A stretch of DNA of 64,000 nt from Ascaris suum (taxonomy: Eukaryota > Nematoda > Chromadorea > Rhabditida > Ascarididae). Both the position numbers and the translations under genes were made by a program. The notes below the pieces were generated by a model. The model saw nothing but the letters and a program-made list of their open reading frames with translations, did not search any database and was not told where the DNA came from. Positions 32,901-46,009 of the stretch are shown here, piece after piece. The first letter of the stretch is position 1. Each line of letters opens with the position of its first letter. Location of the stretch: assembly GCA_013433145.1 (NCBI GenBank), contig CM024188.1, positions 7,725,001-7,789,000 of the forward strand, written 5' to 3'.

Positions 32901-35208
32901 TTGAACTGACGACATCAAAAAACACTGCGTGCTAGCATCCTAAAAATGCAAAATTGCAGACGTTTTTGCGTGCACACATTTTCAGTGACACTAATATGAA
33001 GGTTTAAAAGCGGTATTTTTTCCGCAATCTATGCAAGCAGGAACAAATTCTAACGAATGCATGTAATGTAGTGGCTTTTTCTGTTCTTTAGAGACCAATA
33101 GCTACAAAGTACAGTATTGTAGACGTTCACGCAATAGCTGCAATCAATGGCATAGCCTTTGTATTAGGTTGTATCCCAGCCCTTAATTCGCTCTTCTATT
33201 TAGCGAGCTCCTTAGGTCTTCTTCACTCAGCTCCTTATTCAGTTGCTGATTGCCATCTCAACGATCGTCCGTCATTCAGTTTACCAAAACAAACTCACTG
33301 GCGAAACGTAAAGTTATTCTCTCCTAATGCGCCTAGTAAGCTCCACGCACAGGTGAAAAAAGTTCATATACAGTGAAGTGAAGCTATTCAGGCGGAATTC
33401 CTACTTAGATGATGTTTTGTTAGGCTATCAAAGTCGAATTTTCCTTCTAGAAATGACAATTTCAGCGAGAGCAATTTCGAACCAACAGACAACATCAAAT
33501 TTTTGATCTTTGAAGGGCGCAGTGCCGATGCAGCGTTTTATCTATTCTATAAAGAATGCACGTAGTTCATTATTTATTGGCATCCTTAAATGACCCAATG
33601 CTAAATTACTTCATACTCTACTATTTAAAAACACTTTTATAGGTTTTTGGTCACTCGACCGCTTCTGGTTTCGCTTCAATTGCATTAGCTCAATTATCGG
33701 TGCAGGGCTACGTCCGCAAAGACAAAATTAAGCTGATCACCTTCGGACGCGCTATATGCGCAGAATCATGACAGGCTGGTAGGTCATGCCTCCAATCATC
33801 TTGTTATTCGGATGATAGGGATTCCTATTGCTAAAAAGCCACACTTCCCAGAGTCTCCCATTAACTTAGAGTATTTCATGCATCGATGTTTGTCTAGCCA
33901 GATTGTGGACGAAGTTGTCAGGATCAAGATGGCTTCATCGAAATGCAGACTGCTAGAGCCAAGTAACGTCGAAATTCGACAGCTCCAAGCGGAACACTTG
34001 CAGGGCGCCCAGTTGAGGAATCTATTTCATTTAATAGCGGAAGAAGTGAGAGAAAATAAGCCATAAAGAAACAAACCCACCTTTGCATATTTTAGAATCA
34101 ACTCAGTGAGTGCAGTATATTCAAAGATTTGAGATGAATGTTATCCAGAACTTTCCATGAAATCTTCACAGAAAGGACTCTCAGAAGAATGTAAGAATAA
34201 GATTTCTGGATGATACGCCATCCTTTTCCGCTTCCTCCCTCTTCCTCAAACGTGCTACTGGCTCACAGAAGCCACCCAAAACACCGTACTGAATATACAG
34301 AAAAAAGAAAAAAATAATTTGTTGGGCTGAGTGATTTTACGGTTAGCACTGGAGACTTCATAGGCGCTCATCAAGCCATAAACAATAAAATGAACAAATA
34401 CACCACCAGATTATTGCCAGGAAGAGATGACTGAAAATATAGCGTGGTGACTATCAAAACATTTCGAATGAAAAGTCGACCCCATATAAAATCGTCCTTC
34501 CACATTTAAATTAATTAGCGAATTATTCAACTTAAAGGTATCATATTCATTCCGTTTGATAAACAAAAACGACATAGCACATGTTGCCGTTCGCGCACAG
34601 CGGTCCATTTCATCATCGCTACGAGGGGAGTCGCTCTTGCTATTGCAATCATCCGTTTATATGCATTTGCAACAATGCGGGCTCCAGCGTTTTTACTAAT
34701 CTTATTTCATTTCACTACTAGGCAACCTATTTGGCAATAAGTCGTTTACCTGTTGCACCAGGTGAGCTGGAACTATTATGCCTGTCTTGATTTGCATACT
34801 GACTCTTCATTCAACAGTAATATGCTAGCCAACTGTTGGCGGCGTGTTTGAGTAAAATCGGCGGCCATGGATTTCATAGATGATAATCACTGAATCTGCC
34901 CTAGTATGGTGTGCTACCCACAAGGAATGTCGATCGGTGCACGGCACGTGCTTGCAGCAATGGCTGAAGATGGACGGTCCAGTAACTCCAAGATCAACCT
35001 TTCGACCAAAGACCACATGATTGCATTTGATAAGAACATTGCCAAGTGGTATATGCACGGATGTTTTAAATACTTCAAATACAAAATCCAAGAAGAAGCT
35101 TTTTCTCCTTTCTCATTTTGGCATTCTGTGAATGCGCGTCCACACTTTACGGTTGAAGATCAGATAAATGAGGCTGAAATGAAACGACTGGAATTTCAAA
35201 GGAAATAG
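29966..35208 (+). pseudogene. Class 3 lipase copy 2 (decayed tandem duplicate)
   Basis: All eight exons of lipase 1 can be matched in order: about 29966-30093, 30588-30768, 31836-31912, 32309-32389, 32707-32849 (or further), 33643-33778, 34538-34625, 34905-35208. Conserved pieces include WCTTENKCHPSMNFCPAIRR, ALVFRGSTEEQ, YAQNHDRL, SYSFRLINKNDIAH and CYPQGMSIGARHVL. Lesions are many. Exon 1 has an in-frame TAG and a frame change after its signal-like start. The exon 2 acceptor is AAG and its donor reads TT. Exon 3 is 4 bases short. The GXSXG elbow reads GHSTASG. Exon 6 is 17 bases short. Exon 7 is 17 bases short and its donor is GG. The exon 8 acceptor is shifted and its tail runs past the usual end to 35208. 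It cannot give a normal lipase. An 84-codon frame at 33812-34066 overlies the intron after exon 6. Confidence 0.88.
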
Positions 35209-35447
35209 CCTTCTATTAGAATTCATTCTTAAATTGTTCCGTGTGAGCTAGCGAGAAATTTTCTTTGAATATTTATTAAACTGCATCAGTGACGTAATGA
35301 ATGGCCACCTGGATAGATGAGTTGAAATAATTTTTCTTTCAATGAAAGACTGATCTTGAATAGAAAACCACTTTCAGATGGAGGATTAACTCTTGAGAGT
35401 TCAGCAAAGTCTTTACGGTTGAAGATCAGATAAATGAGGCTGTAATG
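35145..35447. repeat. 37-bp direct repeat (one mismatch) at 35145 and 35411
   Basis: Copies at 35145-35181 and 35411-35447 begin CTTTACGGTTGAAGATCAGA and differ at one base. The first lies in the extended 3' tail of the lipase pseudogene, the second 230 bp downstream. They look like a short local duplication. Confidence 0.9.
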
Positions 35448-36562
35448 GTCGCTTGTTTAAGGGTACATGGAAGATAGTCATGGAAAAATAGGTCGCATAG
35501 CACCGAGTGAGTAATGAGGAATCTAAATGAGAGAAGCTGAATACGCTGAAGAGAACAGTGCAACGAGAAATGCTTCGATCGAGTCATAATGTTTGCTTTT
35601 GAGTGTTGCAAAAATGCTCCATGTAAAGTACACACTAAAATACCACAATTCGAGTGAAAAGCAAGCCGAACGTTTTATGCGAATGCTATCGCTTCCGCAT
35701 GTCCGACTTCCTTTAACGGAGTCATTCTTCGCATCCACAAGCAGTAAATATTAGATTGTTTTTTTATTCGTAAAGGTCGACTAATCGGCGTTTACAATAT
35801 GCGTCTATCTGTTTGTGTAATGAGATTCGCGTTTCGAATCAGTTCGTTCTCGTTGCTGAGATTTTATTAGTGGTTCCGTTGTAGTCACAAAGCCGGAGCA
35901 GTCGATCTTCGGAACATGTTGCTTCGGTGATAACTTTAGTCTGATGTCAATTCCGTTAAGAAGAGATGGGGAGGAGAGAAAGAGAGAAAGAGATTTTCTT
36001 CTGAAATCGAAACGTCGTATCAAGTCTTGTTGGCAGAAAGCCTTTCGGACACCAGTGATTTTTTCAAAATTATTGTTGCCGTTTGCTTTTAGTGTGCGAA
36101 TAATGCTGCCATTGCCCTCGTTAATAAAGCTGCCTTCATTAGCATCGAAAATCCAACGTTTTCTCCACTATAAACATGCCGTTTGGAAAAAAGATCCACT
36201 AACGTTTCCTGTATGAAACTTTTGACGGCTAATGGTCGATTCTATCACCTTTTGACTTTTTAAGGACCAAAGAAAAAAGATTGAGCTCTGCTGGCATCAA
36301 ATCAAAGAAAAAGGTACCTTGTCAGTTTATTGGCCCTTTCAAGAATACGACCGTCAAATGTCAACAAATTACGCCATAAAAGAGTCATTGCTGATTTGCC
36401 GAAGGAACAATACATTGCAGAGGGAATGTGGGGGGAAAGTGCATAGAGATCGTCACATGAGGAGGTCGTCGTCGAGGGAGATGCAGATCCGGTCGACGTT
36501 CCCATGGCATGAGGCCACCTGCACGGGTCGAACCGCGCCTGTTTCCCACGCCCTATTTTCCC
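35448..36562. other. Upstream region of the LRR-Ig gene
   Basis: No supported exon. From about 36420 to 36560 the DNA becomes GC- and CpG-rich compared with the window and contains CACCTG E-box-like sites, consistent with a promoter region for the gene at 36595. Confidence 0.4.
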
Positions 36563-36569
36563 TATAAAA
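36563..36569 (+). promoter_or_regulatory. TATA-box-like TATAAAA
   Basis: TATAAAA lies only 26 bases between its start and the first base after it that could be transcribed near the LRR-Ig ATG at 36595. If it works as a TATA box, transcription would start almost on the ATG and leave virtually no leader. It may be fortuitous, or upstream TSSs and trans-splicing may be used instead. Confidence 0.35.
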
Positions 36570-36594
36570 AGGCCACGCATGCCGTCACTTTGTC

Positions 36595-39139
36595 ATGTTA
36601 GCTATGTCACCAATTATGGTGTTGTTCGTTTTCGTAGCAGCAATGATATTTCCAGCTTTTTCAACATGGAACTATACGCGATGTCCCTCACAATGCAGCT
36701 GCTTCTCTAGCAGCAATATGCTCACTGTGGACTGCTCCCTCAGAAACCTGATACGGTTTCCAGATCCTGAGACGATTCCAGCCGACGTTCAGGTGATCAA
36801 CGCCTCATGGAATAAAATCTTTGAGATCCCATCCGACTTTAAATTTTGGTTCCCAGATGCTCGAGTCTTAGACATTTCGTTCAATGAACTAATGAGAATC
36901 CCATTACTGGAAGGTCTCGATCGTTTACAAATATTAGACTTGAGTGGCAATCGTCTATCTTCGCTGCCTGACGATTCATTTGCATCCATGATTTATCTGG
37001 AGAGTTTGTTTCTATTGAATAACGGCATATCTAATATCTCTGAAAATGCATTTCGCGGTCTGGGGAATCTTCGGCAGCTTCATTTGGGCTGGAATAGCCT
37101 TACTGATTTTCCATCGTTTCAATTCACGCCGAAATTAGTGGAGCTTTCGCTGGAGCACAATTACTTAAGTGCCGTTGCTAATGGCTCGGTGCAGCTATCT
37201 TTGCTTCATCGTTTGAGACTTCAACACAATACCTTCGTGCGACTCGACAGTGCAGCATTACTCGAATGCACTCAGCTGCAGTCACTGCATTTGTCGCATA
37301 ATCGTTTTGCCACTGTACCACAGCTAGCGTTGCGATCTGTTGCCACAACCTTGACCACCGTCGACCTCAGCGGAAACCCAATTAAGACAGTGCGCAGCGG
37401 TGATTTCATTGCGATGAGTGAAATGAGAGAAATCAATCTGTCAGGTACACTGTCTTAAGCTATTGTTCTCCTTCAGATTTTTGTGTTTTTAGTTCATCTT
37501 GTGTAAAAACTGAGTGGTCATATTAACCATACTGATAACTACGAGACGAAAATAAGCATACTGAAATTCGCTGCTGTGAGCTGTTTTTATTTTCAAAGTC
37601 ATTCAATTGCGACTGCGCACTTGGAGCGAACGGCGAATTACATGGCTGTAATGGTGGACTGGAAGATTTTGCAACCTTTTTTTGGAGCACTTGCTGAACA
37701 AAAAATTTGGGCGTGACTTGAGCTACACAGCTAAATGCATGCTTAGAACTAGTATCTATGGCATTGGCTGGAAGAATGCGACAAGCGATATTTATTGTGT
37801 TTATTCTTTATTGCAAATTCCTTTCCGCAACTGCGAAAAATTGCAAATTATAAAAGCAGTCAGAATGCAAGATTATTCTCTGTTTCATCGAAGTGCAGTC
37901 GTCGAAAACTTGCATGGCTCCATAACAGAGCTGAAAACTATTGCCAACTTGAGATTATCGTGGCTTCGACAGGTTCATTATAGGCATGCTTGCAACATAA
38001 TAAAATCTGCTTATAACGGCAGCGAAAACGGCCGTTTTGTTCTGCCGTATTAGCGAAACAGAAGTGCTCTGATCTCATTTCCTCCTACATAGTCTCATAT
38101 TTCGTTACTCATTTTGCACTCTAATGCACCTCTGTTTGCAGATTGCAATATAACTGTCATAGAAGACGGTGCTTTCGAGGATCTGCCAAACCTGCTGCGA
38201 TTGCGTTTGAACGACAATCCCACGTTATCGTTCATAGACGACGATGCATTCACTGCTTTGCCAGCCATTTCGACCCTCTACCTCCATAATGGCAATATAA
38301 CAAGCGTTTTCAATTTTTTGGCAGCAATGCCTTCGCTTCAAACTCTCACCTTATATGGCAATTCGATGCTATGTGATTGCAACATTCGTTGGCTGCAGAT
38401 TGCACTTTCAAAAGGCATTGTTACGGAGCCGAATCGCATATTTTGTCGGCATATGAATACCACTTACCACCAGTTGCTGAAGGATGCAGAGTTTGCTCCT
38501 GAATGCTCGCCGAGGATTGTTTACATTCCAGAACACGTTAATGCTAGAGAATCGCAACAACTCGTGCTTAGGTGCTACGCAAACGGCATTCCGAAGCCGA
38601 GCGTGAGGTGGCTGAACTCGAATGGGGAGATTGTGTCACAGTCTCGAACGCTTGTCATCGAAGAAGTGCGACAGAGTGACAGCAGCGAATTTGTTTGTGT
38701 TGTTGATTCGAAGCACGGAACAGCCTTTAGAGGCGTCAGGCTAAACTTTTCTCCACAGCTATATCTCCAGATTACGTCACTGCAGCCAACGTCAGTGCTT
38801 TTAAAATTGTCAGCAAATTACAACCAAACGCTTCAAATAAGCTTAACGAACAGTGAGTCAACATTGGCGTTCACAGTGTCTTCAGGTTCGAGATTTTATT
38901 TGATATCCAACCTACGCCCACTATCTGTGTATGATGCATGTCTTCTCATAGAGAGTTGCATCATTTCTTGCGTTTCATTCACAACACCAGATTCGCTTTT
39001 TACTCAGAAACTTCCCAATCATTGGCTTCTCACTGGTGTTCTCATAATGCTAGTAGTTGTCTCTCTAGTATCTTTGCATGTTCTTTTGAAGCAAATTAAG
39101 TTTAGTACATCATCTGTTCCCTACGAATTGTATCCCTAA
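36595..39139 (+). CDS. LRR-Ig-FnIII-like single-pass receptor
   Basis: Two exons, 36595-37444 (donor GTACAC, phase 1) and 38142-39139 (acceptor TTTGCAG), give 615 residues. Order: signal peptide (VLFVFVAAMIFPAFS); LRR N-cap CPSQCSCFSSSNMLTVDC; about ten leucine-rich repeats, including LQILDLSGNRLSSLPDDSF and LQSLHLSHNRFATVP; LRR C-cap with CDCNIRWLQIA and later Cys; an I-set Ig domain (VLRCYANGIPKPSVRW ... DSSEFVCVV); a weak FnIII-like region ending SVYDACLLIES; a membrane helix (WLLTGVLIMLVVVSLVSL); and a cytoplasmic tail of about 20 residues. This is the layout of cell-surface adhesion/signalling proteins such as LRFN/LRIT and the nematode iglr genes; which ortholog cannot be told. ATG 36595 is the first in frame after a stop. 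The short tail implies signalling through a partner. The intron (37445-38141) contains a 123-codon frame that I regard as chance. Confidence 0.9.
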
Positions 39140-42100
39140 CACTTACTGGGCAAATTTTAAAACTCTCTAGTATCTCATAGAATGCTTAAGAGCTTGTAGC
39201 ATTGTTTAATCTGTTGAAATTGATAGAACTTTTTTTCTTCGCCGAAGAGTATTGCCAAAAAATTGCACATGAAATCGCCGAACTGATATTCCATCGTCAT
39301 GTTCTATATTTGCATATGTTATATTTTCTTATTTTGCTGTGTTTACAAGCTTCTAACTGTAAGGGCCATTATTTTATAGCTATATGTGTTTGCGTGCCTA
39401 AATGTATTTTTTTGTAATCTAAAATGACGATTCAGAGAAAACTTGACGACCAAATACCAGCAACCCGTTTCATCATTTTATGGATAATTACCTTCTAAGC
39501 TCCATCTTGAGTTCTCCCTCTTATTCGCTGTTGAGAGTCGATATCACGCTGGTGAAAACGATCCGTTAAATCTTATGACATCTCGATAACTATCATGTGC
39601 AAAATGCAAATAAGAAAAGTTCGTAGGAATCGTGCTGTGCAAATCCAACATTTCGCTTGTTGATCAGGTGAAAAAGTTAATGCGTAATTGATGGCACATC
39701 GATTGTTTTGATCAGTTATGTAACTGGTTAGCTTGTAGGTTAACTAGTAAACTGTTTCACTTGTTATTTGCGACTCTGCATCATTTTCCGATAGAACTGT
39801 GTAATGACAATGATCTTGACTTGCGATGATCTCACGTCAGAATATTGCTTTAAATATTACCATATTGCAACGTTGTAGTAAACACAAATAGCACAAATAA
39901 GCTGAACATTGAAGAGGAAAAAGTCTTCCTACAGCATTAGAGAAATTTGAAAGCTGCACTAATTTATGCTAGAGAAGCAGTGAGCAAAAATTTTCAGGCC
40001 TGTGCATGCAGGAAGGATGAGGATGCTTCTCAAACAAGCTGCCTAAAGCGCCCAGAATTAGCTGAACAATGAACCTGAAAATTTTAACGAGAGAACCCCA
40101 AATGCACAGGAAAAAAGATGTATGATCCTACACCGGAAACATATGCCAAATAATATTCGCAGAAACAATTCCTATTTGGAAAGCCTCTTCGATTCCTGAG
40201 TTACTGAAGCTAATGTTTTGTTCAAAGGACGAAGCTAAGTACGCGCTCTTTAGCGGATGGGGCCATCGGTTGTTATAAGGTCGAAACTTTGGAGCAGTGG
40301 ACACATTAGGTAAAAACGTCGTTGTTGAACGTGCTTCAATCATTTTTTTCTCGGCAAAAGCTGCGTATCATTCCTCATTGGCAGCAGAAAAATTGTCATC
40401 CGAGAGGCTAATCCCCGCATTTCAAAACAGTTCCCTCAGGCGGTGTCGGGGAAAGCGTTCCTATTGCTAAAAATGTTCTTGCTAGGTAAGTGAAGAATAC
40501 ACACTGGACAAGTTTCAGCATATCAGTTGTAATACACAGAAGATGACGCTAGATTCCTGTTGCAGAAAATTGCGACGAAGAGCAAGGCGGAATTTTTGGA
40601 ACGCACATTTTACCATCTCTACCTGTGAGCTGCATGCTACCTAATGTAATGAGCGTTTAGTTGAAAGTGATGTATTCTGTGCGTGGATGATGCGATAACC
40701 TCTAGAAAGTGCGATCTACATATGGCATAATTTCACACGCCCCCTTAGAATAGATCGTCTGTAGGAACAACGCGCCACAGGTGGTCTTACTATGCGATGA
40801 TTAAATCTAATGCATCATGCAGATTTGGGACGCTTTGGCTAGTAGATACAAATTTGCCGTTCATACAATTCCTCCTGCATATTCACTGGTCAAAGAAAGA
40901 CCATAATTTGTACATCCTTTACGCAATACAAAAGTGAGGCCAGTGGTCATCCGGTTGTCACTGCGGAGTAGTGAACAAGCAAAGAACATCATTTCAAATG
41001 CCGTCGTTTGCTATGAAACAAGATACGGCACATATTTTGTGCGAAGCATCGCTAACAACTACATGGCTGACCGTTTGCGTGATATTATGGAGAATATTTT
41101 GATGTCCACTGTGTTGATCGTAGCCTCAAGCATCGTCCGTATAGGCACTGAGTTTATCATTTTACTATCGGTCAGGATTCGCATTGAAAATCGCTGCTTC
41201 AGTGTCATTATTGTTTGCATTCGTTCGATATCAACTGCAGGTCAGATTCGATGCAGGTCACACGAAATTTACATAGTTTTTGATCATCCGTTTTGCACAA
41301 AATATGTTGAGCATGGCTTATTCACGGCAATTTTTATCGTCCGACTTGTCGAGCATGTTTGACACGTACATTTTAATCTGACGGACTCAGTAAAATGACC
41401 TTATTTCATCTACTTTCCAACCAAATCATGAAATTCGATGACGGTATGGAAAATTACCAGGCTAGGAGAAAAATGCCGCTAAATTTGGTTCTCTTACCCA
41501 GCTCACCACATTCAGCTATAGTAAAAACTGTCATCATCCCTCAGCTTCTCAATTGCAGAAGTGAGAGTGGAAGGCGGCTGCAAATTGAACGAGCTCAGGA
41601 ACTGAGCCACGATCATACGCTGAGCAAGCATAGAGGTGGACCGAAAACTTTACGATCATATTGATGCTCATATTCATCATCTGCCGAAAACAAATGACGG
41701 AATTTAGCTTATATTTGAATATGCGAGAGTTCACAAAATGAGTGCAGTGGGTGGTTATCGCGCAGATTTTCTGAACAGAACTAAAAATTGCATTCCCTTT
41801 CATGCGGTGGGCGGTAAAATTCTGTGTAAAATAACTCCCACATTTTTCTGAGAAAAACTTGCGGAACCTGAAACTCAAACATAATGGTGCTTTGAATTCG
41901 GTAACATGAAAGCGGATTAGTCGAGAAATTTACCAAGTGGATAGGATGCGCTGAATTCGAAGATCCACACAACAACGCATAATATCGTTGCAACTTTGCG
42001 ACAGAAGGTTCTCAAGGGAGTCGTTTAAGATTAAGCTAGACTAAGGAATAGACAAGGTCTTCCTTATTGGACATTTTAAGGCAGTGCTGTTGGATTTCCT

Positions 42101-43575
42101 TCAAAAAGCAATATGCGTCTTCACTTTTGCGCTCATTCCACAATTGACACATCGCCATGCTCCTTGATCCTTTAAGGTCCTGTGTGCCTTGCCGCATATG
42201 AGCTGAAATTCATTCTGATGAATAACACTTGTGCTGTATGCCTCGAATATTTAAGGTTATGGTTACCGAGGAAAGAATGAGAAGAAATGAAGTTTGCAAA
42301 TCTTGACATGAACCAAAAGTTTCTGTTTGCATCGCGCAAAAATTTGTGCTCTAAGCACTGAAATTATCCGACTAATCGGTGGTTACACCGCTAATGTGCG
42401 CAGAGATATGATAGTCATATAATTTGCCTCAGGAAATACGTGTTACAAAGGCGCGATGAAATGGCAAGTAGAGAATTTAAATACCCTCTGAAGATTTCAC
42501 AGCAATGATGGTTAACGACGGAAACGGCTTCACTAGCTCAGCCCTTGCCAAAGAAGAAATTGTGGATGATGGAATGGTGGAAAAAATAGCTTTTTGTTCG
42601 ATATCAGCGATTCCTAAACTAGATTGCATCGAAGTGGTGTCGCTTCATCGATGCGGCGTTTTCTCGCGAGAAATCGTTATTTGATTGGCTAATTGAATGA
42701 CTAACTTGGGATTTCCAATTCATGTTATCGCTTCAGACATAACGCATCACTGACTCATCATTCGTCTCTCTACGTACTTCCTTAGTTTCCTTATGTGTTC
42801 GAATGACTCGCTTTACTTCCATTCACAATCAAGATTCATTTTCCGATATGAATTCAACTACAAACCATTTCTGACATCGTTGTAATATCGATGCGCTGCA
42901 TTTTCCATTTTAAAGGAATGGGAAAACGCACCAAGAAGGTGGCACAAATTCGCTTCACCATTCGTATTCCGGCTGATCCGATCAACTGTATCAATCTTGA
43001 AAAAAAAAAGATTAATTTTCCTGTTATCCAACAATGCAAAACGCGAGAAAATTTTTTAAGGAAATTCAAATATCTCTAATTCCCTCCCGAGTTGATGTGT
43101 CAGATGGAAATATGGTTTAAGCGGCGAACCTGTGATATTTATTATATCCACTAAACTTTGTTACTTTGATTTGGTTCCCTCGTTAGATGTGTCAAGTCGA
43201 TAGGCATTTACACATGTTCACCGCATAAGCGCAGTGTCACTATAATGTGCTTTTCCAAAGTGATATGCTGGACTCCGTAAAAATTTCGCAAGATATCAGC
43301 GATTTCCCCAGTTTCCTCGTAGGCTTCTATCAAGTTCTACCTTTAGCAGAAAACATGCACGCATCGTTCCTTCAAGTTAGTGAAGAAATCCAACCATCAT
43401 GAATTGATTGAAGGAAACAAGACCTCTTCTGTCACAATTAAAGGCGCATGATGACAGCTTAGCACTTTTCAAAGTTTTCTTGCAATGAAATGATCAAAGC
43501 GTTTTTTAGCTTCAGTGGGTTGAGAAGACTTGAACGAATATGAAGGCTTCCGTCGGCAACCTTTGTACATCTTAC
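39140..43575. other. Long intergenic stretch, no supported gene
   Basis: The longest frame (40934-41362 plus, 142 codons, hydrophobic) begins with GTG and lacks clear splice borders. Minus frames near 41.5-42.0 kb overlap each other and look like chance. No RNA gene or mobile element was recognised. Confidence 0.4.
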
Positions 43576-43695
43576 GCTGTTTTCTGAAAGGAGATGACAT
43601 TCTCTAGGCAAAATCTGCAATGCTCTCGTTTTGTCATCAAGCCGATAACTCCTTCTTAAAGTCAGAAGAGGGAATTTCATGGTCTGCCTTCCCAT
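43576..43695 (-). CDS. Possible first exon, unknown
   Basis: An ATG frame of 40 codons (MGRQTMKFPLLTLRRSYRLD...) ends exactly at a phase-0 GTAAGA donor on minus. A phase-compatible acceptor (GTGACAG) near 43433 opens an 18-codon frame to TGA. Nothing is recognised. Confidence 0.22.
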
Positions 43696-44849
43696 TCCGC
43701 ATAATGCGAAATTCAGATCCGGATTATATTTTTTAGCACCGATAATTGCAATCTATGGTAGCTCCCGTGAAGTTCTCGCTCACTGATGATTAAAAAGATG
43801 AGTAATGTAATAAATATGCTTCATTTTATGCAACGGTTAAATGAACTGCGGCCAAACCTTGTCAAGTTCGATGTTGAAACAGATTCAATGCCTACGAACA
43901 GCTGAAATGTTTTATATCTGCGTCCACTGAAGTGAGAATTGTGTTTGTTTCTCGAATAAGGGCATAAGCGAAATGCGAATATCTGTCGAAGGGTGTTTAA
44001 TATCTCAATATGCGAGCAAAAGAATCTTCTCGTTCAAAAAGCAAAGCTACGTTGTACTCTCGTTTTCTATCAAATGAGTATTGTAGTTTTTGTCAGTAGC
44101 GTTTGCTAGCAGGCGAAATGAAGCAAACTTGCCATCGTTCGCTATAGTCAACATAAAATAGTTAGAACATGGACGGAACAAACTTTGTGTTCGTCTACTC
44201 TTGAGGTGTTGCGCGCATATTGCCGCTATCGTCATATTGATAGTTTCATATATAACAAATATCACGTTTAAAGTGATAAAATTTTCTGCCACATAAATCT
44301 GTCTTGTTTGCGGAATGAGTTTCGCCGGAAATCGACTGAAAGTTGAAATGTCGTTTACAACAAAGCCGATGGCGGATACACGACAGAACGAATTTGATTG
44401 TTTGCTAGATAACTATCGTCACGTAATTAGCATAGATCTGCCGTCGCCGATTGCAGCGCGTCAAATCTGATGAACTGCACATGAATGCGCCAAACACGCC
44501 ACGATTGTGGAGCACTCAACATCTGCAGATAAAATTGATTTCGAGGTTTTACGATGCTGAAGTCTTTGCTTTCATTCACTGAAACAACAGGAAACTTCAA
44601 AAGCGACCTTTGATAGCAGTGAATGTATTTTATGAAATGATTTAATCAATAGTTTTTCATTGCTTAATTGATGAAGCTTGCAAAAACCACTCAGGATTAA
44701 GCTGATATTATTCTGTTTGAGGATAGAAACGAGTGTATGCATATCTCACATTACTATGTGACCTACCTCGCACAATTTAATTAGATAAAAGGGCTCAGCG
44801 TATGCGAACTTCTAGTAGCGCTCCAGATTATTCGAGAAGGGACAAAATT
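43696..44849. other. Intergenic sequence upstream of the secreted pair
   Basis: Nothing firm. A 40-codon ATG frame at 44348-44470 has coding-like codon use but no splice support. Confidence 0.35.
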
Positions 44850-45431
44850 ATGCATCTTTATATCGCCTTCTTTTCTTGTTATCTTGTTACGCAGTGTTGT
44901 AAGCAACGCTCTTGGCTAATCTGCCATCGTTTGTGTAAAGCAGTGGTGACGAATGAGTAGATAGAAAGCGATGTGCGGCGACTTCAAAGCATGTGCATCA
45001 CTTGACGATCAACGAGCTTCTTAAACAATACTAACAAACGAGCAAGTCGTTGTCTGCGACAAGCTCCAAGAACCCAATTAGCCAATTTGCTGCTTGCATC
45101 TATCCAGGATGTTGTTTCTTAGGCAAGCAAATCCTTATTACTTAACCTTTAAGTGCCGCATGCTATTCAGCTATTCTATAGCGGTAATTCTGACACCGCT
45201 ACAATAATGAACCTAACGTTGCTTTCAAACTATGGATGCCCTTATGGAGTACTGTTTCCAGATCTTTTCGAGAAAGGTCAACAGGCGCTTTTAAAGAGAG
45301 AAAAGACTAAGGGAGGGAGCAATAATGGAACTGAAAGCTCTTGCCCTGGAGTTCTGAAATTTGCCTCACCAAACTACCATTTACCCAGGAATACAGAATC
45401 AATAGATGAACTCCTAAGCGTTGAACTTTAG
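44850..45431 (+). CDS. Small secreted protein X (tandem pair member)
   Basis: Exon 44850-44898 encodes only a signal-peptide-like start (MHLYIAFFSCYLVTQC) and ends at GTAAGC in phase 1. Exon 45154-45431, after ACCTTTAAG, continues in phase 1 to TAG. The product is 108 residues. The second exon shares features with that of gene Y: Ala-Ile near its start, then 12 residues, then IMNLTLLS (Y: VINLSLIS), then a Cys-Pro motif. A second block SSCPGVLKFASPNYHL matches Y's SCPGTLILVSPNTTL. No known family is certain; the SPNY motif faintly recalls CUB-like domains. A TTTCCAG inside exon 2 (about 45263) is a possible alternative acceptor, also in phase 1. Confidence 0.45.
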
Positions 45432-45919
45432 GTGAAAATATCCATTTTCTGTGAAACTGATCAGCTATACAAGTTCCAACTTTAAAAATCGTTGCTGGGC
45501 CAAGCGTAAGCAGTACTAGAATAAATATGAGATTTAAATGCGCACTGCCAGAAGGTAAGCGGGGAACGAAAGTTGAGGATGGAGGCCACGGGTTAATGCA
45601 CCACCATTGTGTACTCCTGGATTTACGCTGATATATAGAAAATTTCTATGCATTTTGCGCTGCTCACTTCATGCCATATGCTAGCTTTGTTACAACGTGC
45701 ACTGCTCGCAGCTCAACAATTTCAACGAATAATCCTCGTCAGTACTACAATCTTTCCATAGTGATTTTGCGCACCCTAGTAGACCCCCTTCGTATTTAAT
45801 GCTTCTGTTCTCTCTAATACATATAAAATGCATGTGAGGGAAGTGTCACCGATCTGCGCTAACGACCGAGATTATTTTTGAAGTAGTGTTTTTTAAAAAA
45901 TATTTTCTTTGCATCTTAG

Positions 45920-46009
45920 GAAGAGAGTAAACTGCAAGGTTGGCAGACAGTCGCTTTGAATGCATTTGGTGTACTCATTTCCGAACTACTCGTCTGCATC
46001 AATTGCTGA
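45920..46009 (+). CDS. Possible orphan last exon
   Basis: After the strong acceptor TTTGCATCTTAG a phase-0 frame of 29 codons (EESKLQGWQTVALNAFGVLI...) ends at TGA. It could be a further exon of gene X, but gene X already stops at 45431 in the only open frame. Unassigned. Confidence 0.25.
   Translation, partial: EESKLQGWQTVALNAFGVLISELLVCINC

Noticed and set aside
33812..34066. 84-codon ATG frame in the lipase pseudogene
   Set aside because: It overlies the intron following exon 6 of the decayed lipase and has no homology; probably a chance frame opened by decay.
37682..38053. 123-codon frame in the LRR-Ig intron
   Set aside because: Lies wholly in an intron whose borders are fixed by the LRR continuity; no match to LRR, Ig or other domains.
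40934..41362. 142-codon hydrophobic frame, possible receptor
   Set aside because: GTG start, no recognisable receptor motif order and no splice borders.
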